From Desulfuromonadaceae bacterium (GTDB lineage Bacteria; Desulfobacterota; Desulfuromonadia; Geobacterales; Pseudopelobacteraceae): a stretch of DNA of 34,124 nucleotides. The notes under the pieces were generated by a model that saw only the letters and a program-made list of their open reading frames with translations, made no database searches and was not told the DNA's origin. The stretch spans positions 1-34,124 of the forward strand of contig JAQUCU010000007.1 of assembly GCA_028686055.1 (NCBI GenBank). The letters are read 5' to 3'. Positions 27,660-34,124 of this stretch are shown here, one piece after another. Positions within the stretch are counted from its first letter, which is position 1. Every line of letters starts with the position of its first letter. The translations under genes and the position numbers were made by a program.

Positions 27660-29147
27660 TTACTTCTTCTTTTTGCCGGTTTTCTTGTGCTCAGCTGCAA
27701 ATTTGCGCCCACCGAACTGCATTGGATCGCCTTTGTAGCCAAGAGCAGTCCAGTTCATGCGAGTACCGCCCATATGGCACTCACCGCACTGCAGGGCGTC
27801 TTCCTTAGGAGACACCTCGTGCTGAGCACTGATGTAGGAGGCGGTTTTTACAAATTGATACTTACCGCTGTATGGCAGAGCTTCCGGACCCTTGGCGCCA
27901 TTTACCAGAGCTTTCTGCCAGTCATAGTTAACCCACAGTTCCTTGTACTGCTGGAAGGTGCTCAGGTACTTGAACTTGCTATCCATAGGCTGGGTACCGG
28001 TGAAGTACTTATATGGATAGATCTTGGCAGTCTTATCCTTGATATCGCCAACCGGTTTGGTAATGAATACCGGTTTGGATGGATCCTTGATCTTGTCACC
28101 CAGCATGTATCGGTCGATCTTGCCATTATACCATGCATACACCGGCACAACATTTTGTTCCCACCTGAAGGAACCTTTATGCTTGGCAAATGTCTCTTTA
28201 TCGAACTGTTCCTCTGGTTTAATATTTTTACCTACATCAGACCAGTTCCACATCATTTTGGTGGCCTGACCCTTGCTGAATACCGGAATATGGCAGGTCT
28301 GGCAAGCGACGGTGGCCAGGTGATTATTCAGGATAGCTTTGTTCTTTGACTTCTGGTGAGGTGCCTTGGCACCACTGTGGCAATCTTCACAAGTAACGCG
28401 GGCATCGTAATGAGCCATCTGGCTGGAAGCACCGGCAATCCTGTGATCCTTTGTCGTATGGCAGTCCTGGCACATCATCTCCTGGCCACCCTTCGACTTC
28501 TTGGCCATGTGGACATCCTGCTTCTTGTCGGCAAACAGCAGAGTTGAATCCAGACCGGCATGTTTGACCGCATCACCACCACCGCCGTAGAAGTGGCAGT
28601 AGCCGCAGTTTATCAGGTTTGGCCTGCCCACGCTCTGTGCAGCAAGTTCAAGATTCATCGAACCTTTAAGGATGGCACTCATGTTGACTTCGCATCCGAC
28701 TGCAGCGCGATCGTAGTTCCCCTTCCGGGCGTGGCAGACCAGGCAGTCAACCTTGCTCTTGTCGGTAAAATCGAAATTATTGCTGCGGGTCCAGCCATAA
28801 CCGGCGTGGCATTTGTTGCAGGACTCGTGCACGATGCCGTCTGGTCCGTTAAAAGGTGTGGTACAGAAATTGTTGATCATGTTCTTCTTGCCATAGGTTT
28901 TAGTGCTCTTTTCCATCCCCTTGACATGGTTGGGCGTACCAGCCCAGGTAAAGTGGGTGGTTTTCATTACATCTGCCGCCTGCTTTTCGTGGCATTCCAG
29001 ACAGACCTTCGTTACCGCTTGCCCGTCTTTGAATGGCCCTTTGACAAATTCCGCGTGGTCCGTTTCGGCAAAAGCCTGGAACGAAACCAGAACCAGAGCG
29101 GCAGTCAGTATCCCCACCATTCCTTTAACACTCTTCAAACCCTTCAT
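27660..29147 (-). CDS. Octaheme c-type cytochrome, tetrathionate reductase (OTR) family
   Basis: Eight CXXCH motifs (CLECH, CNKCH, CLVCH, CGYCH, CQDCH, CEDCH, CQTCH, CGECH), signal peptide from MKGLKSVKG, SD AAGGGGAGA. Confidence 0.9.
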   Translation of the reverse strand: MKGLKSVKGMVGILTAALVLVSFQAFAETDHAEFVKGPFKDGQAVTKVCLECHEKQAADVMKTTHFTWAGTPNHVKGMEKSTKTYGKKNMINNFCTTPFNGPDGIVHESCNKCHAGYGWTRSNNFDFTDKSKVDCLVCHARKGNYDRAAVGCEVNMSAILKGSMNLELAAQSVGRPNLINCGYCHFYGGGGDAVKHAGLDSTLLFADKKQDVHMAKKSKGGQEMMCQDCHTTKDHRIAGASSQMAHYDARVTCEDCHSGAKAPHQKSKNKAILNNHLATVACQTCHIPVFSKGQATKMMWNWSDVGKNIKPEEQFDKETFAKHKGSFRWEQNVVPVYAWYNGKIDRYMLGDKIKDPSKPVFITKPVGDIKDKTAKIYPYKYFTGTQPMDSKFKYLSTFQQYKELWVNYDWQKALVNGAKGPEALPYSGKYQFVKTASYISAQHEVSPKEDALQCGECHMGGTRMNWTALGYKGDPMQFGGRKFAAEHKKTGKKKK

Positions 29148-29221
29148 ACTCTCCCCTTTCGTTGTCCTGCGTATAGTCGGCCCAGCAGCAGTTGCCGAGC
29201 ACAGCAGATAGAAACTCTTGT

Positions 29222-29250
29222 ATAAGAACATATCTATATCTAGATGTCAA
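29222..29250 (-). promoter_or_regulatory. Candidate sigma-70 promoter of the octaheme cytochrome gene
   Basis: Minus strand TTGACA-17 nt-TCTTAT about 75 nt upstream of the start codon. Confidence 0.4.
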
Positions 29251-29408
29251 CAACTCGCTATAGACACCAACAGGACCGTTTATATCTGTTTTAACAGGCT
29301 TTTTTGTAGTTGGCGGCAACCTGAAAAACTCCTGACAGTCTGCTCATCCGCTTCCCCCACTTCCGCGTTGCCGGCACCGAAATCCGGTTGAAGGTACGAT
29401 TGAAAGAA

Positions 29409-29440
29409 AAAAGCCACATTTTCGAAAAAATGTGGCTTTT
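29409..29440. terminator. Bidirectional intrinsic terminator
   Basis: AAAAGCCACATTTT-CGAA-AAAATGTGGCTTTT, about 13-14 bp near-perfect stem. Confidence 0.8.
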
Positions 29441-29545
29441 AAATAATTGGCGGTCCCTACCGGACTCTATTCTAACTTTTACCTTCAAATGGGATAAGTT
29501 CCCCCACCTGAAACCAGGATCGGGTTCAGGTGGGATGGTTCAGAA

Positions 29546-30481
29546 TCACTGGGTTCTCAGCATCGTGATGACCCCAAGGTCCGTTGTCTTGCCTTGTAGC
29601 ACACTTACCGATGAAGACGAGTAGGGAATAAACCCGTTTGCCGATATAAATGTCTTGTACGAGACTGTTGAGGAGCTGGGTGGAACGAATGCTGCAAACG
29701 GGGCCTGCCATGCGCCGCTCGTATAGTTGGAGAAGATTCGCCCTGTCGCAATCGGATCAGCATCGTTAATAGTGCCGCGACGCTTGACGGAAACGGTCGC
29801 ACTCGACCAGTCATTGAATGCCGAGGACACCGTTCCCGAGATAGAGCCGAACTGGGTAAGCATGTCAGACATACGTACTAGCCGTATTCCGGTCGGTTTA
29901 AAGTTATAGTCACCGTTTTCCCGTACAACGATAGCGGTATTCGGATCGAAGTCGATCATTATTGCGTTGATTACGCCCGGTTTGATCTCGAGCGGGCCAA
30001 GGATTTTCAGGCCGGACTGCTGCCCGCTGGGTGTACTGAGCGGGATCGGTGTATTGCTGGTATCTGAGTTAAGCACGAGATAGTTTACCGGAGGCTGCTG
30101 GCCAGTGGGGTTAGGTGCAAGAATCAGGCGGATCTGGCTGTAGCTGCCTGCCGGAAGGACAACCTCTCCAAGCGCCTCCTGCACAAACTGCAACTGCATG
30201 ACATCGACGACCTTTGGCGTTGCAAATTTCACCACAACGGGCAGTCCCGGATCATTATCCGGGGCGTTTTCCTTGCCGGCAGGCACCACCCGTATTTCAC
30301 GTATACTGATGACGACGCTTTTGAACTGATCACTCATCTTGTCGGTGATGGCGAGCTTGAGCGTCCCTGTGGAGGCTGTGCTGCCGCCACCTCCACCGCA
30401 CCCCTGCAATTGGAGCAGTGCCAGTGTTGTTGCCGCAAGAACCGCTGATACCTTCAGTACTGATGTTGCTTTTCGTAACAT
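29546..30481 (-). CDS. DUF4382 domain-containing lipoprotein with C-terminal regulatory-like beta domain
   Basis: Start MLRKATSVLKVSAVLAATTLALLQLQGC (lipobox LQGC) then poly-Gly; GTLKLAITDKMSDQFKSVVISIREIRVVPAG and LPAGSYSQIRLIL are typical of DUF4382. Confidence 0.85.
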   Translation of the reverse strand: MLRKATSVLKVSAVLAATTLALLQLQGCGGGGGSTASTGTLKLAITDKMSDQFKSVVISIREIRVVPAGKENAPDNDPGLPVVVKFATPKVVDVMQLQFVQEALGEVVLPAGSYSQIRLILAPNPTGQQPPVNYLVLNSDTSNTPIPLSTPSGQQSGLKILGPLEIKPGVINAIMIDFDPNTAIVVRENGDYNFKPTGIRLVRMSDMLTQFGSISGTVSSAFNDWSSATVSVKRRGTINDADPIATGRIFSNYTSGAWQAPFAAFVPPSSSTVSYKTFISANGFIPYSSSSVSVLQGKTTDLGVITMLRTQ

Positions 30482-30510
30482 GTTGCCCCCTTTTCCCGGG
30501 AATTTGTAAT

Positions 30511-30554
30511 AAAAAACCGGGCCGCTGAAATATAGTGGTATTTCGGCAACCCGG
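30511..30554 (-). terminator. Intrinsic terminator forming the riboswitch expression platform
   Basis: Minus strand CCGGGTTGCCGAAATA-CCAC-TATATTTCAGCGGCCCGG-TTTTTT; the 5' arm overlaps the 3' end of the GEMM aptamer. Confidence 0.82.
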
Positions 30555-30623
30555 CTGTCTCCGAGAGACCCTATGGGCTTTCCGCCCCACCCTCGCGGGT
30601 GGTTTAGTAGTATCGAGAACCAT
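30535..30623 (-). ncRNA. GEMM-I (c-di-GMP-I class) riboswitch, probable cGAMP-sensing Geobacter-type variant
   Basis: Minus strand GGTTCTCGATACTACTAAACCACCCGCGAGGGTGGGGCGGAAAGCCCATAGGGTCTCTCGGAGACAGCCGGGTTGCCGAAATACC: P2 CCACCC-GCGA-GGGTGG, conserved GGCGGAAAGCC (A47 equivalent), P3 GTCTC/GAGAC; the residue aligned with Vc2 G20 is A. Confidence 0.9.
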
Positions 30624-30675
30624 CTATTTGGAAAGACTTGTAACGTTTGAACCAATCCTCTTTATCTTTAAACAA

Positions 30676-30691
30676 AGCAACTAACGTACCA
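30676..30691 (-). promoter_or_regulatory. Candidate sigma-54 (-24/-12) promoter of the riboswitch-DUF4382 transcript
   Basis: Minus strand TGGTACGTTAGTTGCT: fits TGGYACR-N4-TTGCW with GG-N10-GC spacing, about 50 nt upstream of the aptamer. Confidence 0.65.
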
Positions 30692-30867
30692 AAGGATAAC
30701 TACGGTTGCTGCAAGCGCAACATTTTGATTATACAGGGTAAAACCAATACTTGGTGTGCGGTGCAGAGTGTGGCCCGTTAGCCGGATCTGTCAAACACGG
30801 CGTATCTGTTATATATGGCGGATAGATGAAATATTCATGACCAGGCCGGCACTCCGATCAGCTCCAA

Positions 30868-32535
30868 TTACAGATTGCCGTTTTCGTGCCACTCGACCGC
30901 GCCAAAATGCGAGCTGCCGACGAACGTATAGACAAGACTTACGGTTCCGTCACGTTGATGTCTGCTCGGCTGACTGCCATATTGCGAATTACGGAGCGAC
31001 TCTACATATTGGAGCCCGAGACCATGGCGACCGTAGACCCTTATATTGAACCCCGTCTTGACGCGGACAATTTTCTCCGAGCCGCCCGCGCTATCCACAG
31101 GATTGCTGCTGGTGCTGAGGCTGTTGAATTGGCCCGAGCCGGTGACATAGTAGCCTCGTGCGTCCACTTCGAGAGCGGCTCTGTTGCCAAAGAGCAAACG
31201 GAGGGCGAGGAGTCCCTGCGGGGCAACGCCGTAGTGGTAGTCCCGGTCCCCTACTACGGTTGGAGTTGTCCCTGCAGCGCCGAAGCCGACACCGCCAAGG
31301 AGGGAGCCCTGCAGCGCAATACCCGGGCCCACCCAGCACTGACCGGTCGTGCCAAGAGAGAGGGCCGTGGTTGAGACGCGGAAGACGGCCGGCGACAGGT
31401 AGTCATAACTTCCGTAGAGTCCCCATATCCCGCGGTAGTCATTGCCGGCATGATAATCCGTGCCGTACAGCAGTCCGCGCAGCATGACGTTATTAACGGG
31501 GTTGCTCGGCTTGGCCTGGCTGCTTATCTCAAAGTCGAAGTAGTCCAGGGGGCGCGTGTAGGTATATCCGGGTTTCCCGGGCAGTCCGTAGGACATGTCA
31601 AAGTTCATGGTTGCGGCCGCCTGAGTACTGGAATTAAGGCTGGAGCCGACTTGAAAACGCCAGAAGGTTGCCGGATTGAGGCTCGGGTAGATGGTCTTGT
31701 ACCGGTCACCAAAAGCCAACCGGTTAAAAGCGGTCGGTGGCGATATTACAGCCGCTCCGGCTTCGTGCCAGACATCAGGACTGGAACCGCCATCGTTAAG
31801 AACCAGTTCCGCCATCCTGAACAGTGCCTCACCGAGAAGACTTCCCGCGTTGCCGGTTGTTATCTGGTCATTGATGGATGGTGGATCGGTCTCGCCGGCC
31901 ATCTTCCAGAGAAAGCTCCCTGCATTGCTGTAAGCCAGCGACTCCCAGAAGCCGAGGCCGGAGGATCGCGCCAATCCGTACATGGTCGCTCCCTGATAGG
32001 GATGTGCGAATTGATTGATGTTAAAAGGGTCCTGATCGAAGACCCAGTTTTGTTTTCGCAGGTGATCCCAGGTAGTGGAGAAATTAGAGCTGTACACCTT
32101 TTTCCCGTCCTGCATCTGGTCGGAGTAGGCAATCCTGTCATAGACGCTGAGCAGGCCGAGAAATCCCGTCACCTCGAGAGCAGGGATGAGATAGCTTTTG
32201 CTGGGCATATGCTCCCAGGGGGTGACCATATCCGGAGAAATAGCAGCCGGTTTTGGTGGATCAGCCGGATGTTCGGATAAAATGACGTCGGTTGGCGAAC
32301 TCTTGTCACGTCGCCAGTTATACTCGGTGCCTGGCGCCTCTGGTGCCGCAACCGGTCGGGGCTGCAATGCGTCTGCAGAGGCGGCTTCCGCAGCATTTTG
32401 GCTCGACGCCGTGTCAGCTGTTCCGGTGGTTATTCCCTGTTCACCTTGCATCACGGTGCTATCCGGGTTTGCATACGCCGATGCAACAAAAAACAGCGAA
32501 CAACATGCGAACGGAAGAATGGTTTTTGAATACAT
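30868..32535 (-). CDS. DUF3943 domain-containing outer-membrane protein
   Basis: Signal peptide MYSKTILPFACCSLFFVASAYA; DPFNINQFAHPYQGATMYGLARSSGLGFWES motif, alternating beta-barrel-like C-terminal half. Confidence 0.78.
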   Translation of the reverse strand: MYSKTILPFACCSLFFVASAYANPDSTVMQGEQGITTGTADTASSQNAAEAASADALQPRPVAAPEAPGTEYNWRRDKSSPTDVILSEHPADPPKPAAISPDMVTPWEHMPSKSYLIPALEVTGFLGLLSVYDRIAYSDQMQDGKKVYSSNFSTTWDHLRKQNWVFDQDPFNINQFAHPYQGATMYGLARSSGLGFWESLAYSNAGSFLWKMAGETDPPSINDQITTGNAGSLLGEALFRMAELVLNDGGSSPDVWHEAGAAVISPPTAFNRLAFGDRYKTIYPSLNPATFWRFQVGSSLNSSTQAAATMNFDMSYGLPGKPGYTYTRPLDYFDFEISSQAKPSNPVNNVMLRGLLYGTDYHAGNDYRGIWGLYGSYDYLSPAVFRVSTTALSLGTTGQCWVGPGIALQGSLLGGVGFGAAGTTPTVVGDRDYHYGVAPQGLLALRLLFGNRAALEVDARGYYVTGSGQFNSLSTSSNPVDSAGGSEKIVRVKTGFNIRVYGRHGLGLQYVESLRNSQYGSQPSRHQRDGTVSLVYTFVGSSHFGAVEWHENGNL

Positions 32536-32631
32536 TGCATATCCTTTCCAACAGTACGGCGTTATGTTTTCAAGAGACCTGATACGCAAAAGAGGTTAAT
32601 TTATTGGCTAGCCCCCGTATCATTGGTTCCG

Positions 32632-33192
32632 TCAGAAGGAGCGCTGCCAGCGCAGACCGAGGAAACCCGGGCCGATAACCGGGGCCAGGCAGGTTGCGTT
32701 TTCCGGCGTGACCGTGAGCAAGGCCACGCCATACGCCAAGGCGCCTGCGGCAATGACATCGCGCCAGTGATGCTTGTCTTCGTCAACGCGAACATACGCA
32801 ACGTATGCGGTCGCCACATAGGCGGGGACACCCCACTTCCAACCGTAGCGCTGGCCCAGGAATGTTGCCCCGGAGGCCACAAAGGCCACATGACCGGAGG
32901 GAAAACCATAGCTACCGCCATTTGGACGTTCACCCAGACTGGTTTCGTTGAATCCGAGCCGGAGGGCCGACGTAAGGACCTGGTTTACTCCGGTGTTGCG
33001 CAGCCACTGTTTCTGGCCCTCAATATCGTCCGTAAAATATGCAACGGCAAGGCCGGTCAGGGGGACAACGGCCGTAAGGATGTCAGTAGCCACGACGTCA
33101 GGTCCGTTTCCGGCTTTGGCAGGTGCAGCGCACAGACCAAACGCCGCGATAATCAAACATATAAGCAGGTATCTGGTTATAAAAACACTCAT
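32632..33192 (-). CDS. PAP2 superfamily phosphatase
   Basis: RPNGGSYGFPSGHVAFVASGATFLGQRYG and RVDEDKHHWRDVIAAGALAYGV (PAP2 motifs), signal/TM N-terminus. Confidence 0.88.
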   Translation of the reverse strand: MSVFITRYLLICLIIAAFGLCAAPAKAGNGPDVVATDILTAVVPLTGLAVAYFTDDIEGQKQWLRNTGVNQVLTSALRLGFNETSLGERPNGGSYGFPSGHVAFVASGATFLGQRYGWKWGVPAYVATAYVAYVRVDEDKHHWRDVIAAGALAYGVALLTVTPENATCLAPVIGPGFLGLRWQRSF

Positions 33193-33303
33193 GGATAAAT
33201 CTCCTCCGGGGTTTAGTACCTCCGGCTCTTTTCGACCGTCATCCGATGCTGCCGCCGATACCTGCGGACTGATTCTATCGGTGATATTTGCTAAACAGGT
33301 TTG

Positions 33304-33319
33304 AGCAACTATAGTGCCA
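33304..33319 (-). promoter_or_regulatory. Candidate sigma-54 promoter of the PAP2-DUF3943 pair
   Basis: Minus strand TGGCACTATAGTTGCT, near-consensus TGGCAC-N5-TTGCW with GG-N10-GC; predicted TSS about 100 nt upstream of the PAP2 ATG. Confidence 0.72.
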
Positions 33320-33547
33320 GAGTAGACTGCGGCTCTTGTGATCGTAACAGCCTGATAGTACGTGGAAAAGAGGGGACATAATGCAGGGATGAAGCGAAGG
33401 ACAACGGTTTATTCCGTCATATTTGATATAACTGCCAAATGTGACGTGCCGACATTGACGAACGGATTCAAAGGTTAGACAACAAACGGGCACCAACTTC
33501 AATAACACATCTCTATATAATTACTGTTTCCAGTCAGACTTACAAAG

Positions 33548-33582
33548 AAAAAGGCCACTTTTCCGAATAAATATGGCCTTTT
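33548..33582 (-). terminator. Intrinsic terminator downstream of the flavin reductase-like gene
   Basis: AAAAAGGCCA...TGGCCTTTTAT hairpin; T-tract on minus strand. Confidence 0.65.
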
Positions 33583-33686
33583 ATCAACCTTTGAGCTCAG
33601 GGCTGTCGCGCCTGCAGCACATTGTTGGGCACTACCGTACTTTTCATTTTGGTGACCATAGTTTCCTCATGGTTTGCCAATGAACG

Positions 33687-34124
33687 CTAAACGCCAAATG
33701 GCATTTTGGAGGCCATCATCTTCCTCCGGTCAATCTTGTGCCCGTCGACAATGAACGTTCCGTCGCCAACAGCGTGAATCGTGCGTTTCTCTTTGCGTGC
33801 GGTAACGATGTACGCGGCAACCGCCTCTACCACGACGATGTTGTGCTTCTTGACGATGTCGATGACCTTGCACTCAATGTTGGCAAGGCACTCCTTGATC
33901 AAGGGCGGTCTGACGACTTTACTCTGCACAGGCGTGAGCTTGAACTTTGCGAACTTGTCTGTGTCTGTCCCAGAGCACGTTCCTATACCGACCACCGTAT
34001 CAAGCATGTCAACCGTGGGAATAGCAATGACGCACTCCTTATTCTTTTGTAACGCCACGAAAGAGTGATTCCATTCACCCGTGGTGATGGCAAATACCGG
34101 GGTAAAATCCAACACCATCGTCCA
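33687..34124 (-). CDS. Flavin reductase (flavoredoxin-like) family protein, 5' truncated at window edge
   Basis: TMVLDFTPVFAITTGEWNHSFVALQKNKECVIAIPTVDMLDTVVGIGTCSGTDTDKF; frame open to the window edge, so the start is probably outside. Confidence 0.75.
   Translation of the reverse strand, partial: WTMVLDFTPVFAITTGEWNHSFVALQKNKECVIAIPTVDMLDTVVGIGTCSGTDTDKFAKFKLTPVQSKVVRPPLIKECLANIECKVIDIVKKHNIVVVEAVAAYIVTARKEKRTIHAVGDGTFIVDGHKIDRRKMMASKMPFGV

Noticed and set aside
30875-30891. Another TGGCACG-like -24 element on the minus strand (TGGCACGAAAACGGCAA).
   Set aside because: It lies in the DUF3943 coding end (EWHENGNL), its -12 half is CGGC rather than TTGC, and it is about 240 nt from the riboswitch; the 30676-30691 element fits better.
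1-34124. CRISPR arrays, rRNA genes, complete tRNAs, intact IS elements.
   Set aside because: No regularly spaced direct repeats, rRNA signatures, foldable tRNA or transposase ORFs seen by eye; a tool scan would be needed for certainty.

Overview
The window looks like a Geobacter-type (Desulfuromonadota/Geobacterales) chromosomal segment; this taxonomic guess is an inference from gene content. Most of it is housekeeping. From left to right: a molybdenum-cofactor cluster (mobB, moaA, MOSC protein), an FtsK/SpoIIIE translocase, a more AT-rich patch with a MarR regulator and an SDR oxidoreductase, a nitrilase-family amidase, a Zn-dependent PLC-like protein, type-4 UDG, CCA-adding/HD nucleotidyltransferase, an LTA-synthase-family sulfatase and a PaaI thioesterase. 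These are followed by lipoate genes (lipM-like, lipA), a complete glycine cleavage operon (gcvT-H-PA-PB), RluA, DUF1848, cysteine synthase, GIY-YIG, a spermidine-synthase-like protein, Tex and an octaheme OTR-family cytochrome c. The most interesting part is the right end (29.2-33.6 kb, minus strand). A DUF4382 lipoprotein gene there is preceded by a clear GEMM-I riboswitch. The residue that aligns with Vc2 G20 is an A, as in the Geobacter cGAMP (3',3'-cyclic AMP-GMP) subclass, and the expression platform is an overlapping intrinsic terminator. A sigma-54 -24/-12 element (TGGTACGTTAGTTGCT) lies about 50 nt upstream of the aptamer. The neighbouring PAP2 phosphatase/DUF3943 pair also has a near-consensus sigma-54 promoter (TGGCACTATAGTTGCT). 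Together these suggest an RpoN plus cyclic-dinucleotide-controlled envelope module. No CRISPR array, rRNA, intact tRNA or intact transposon was seen.
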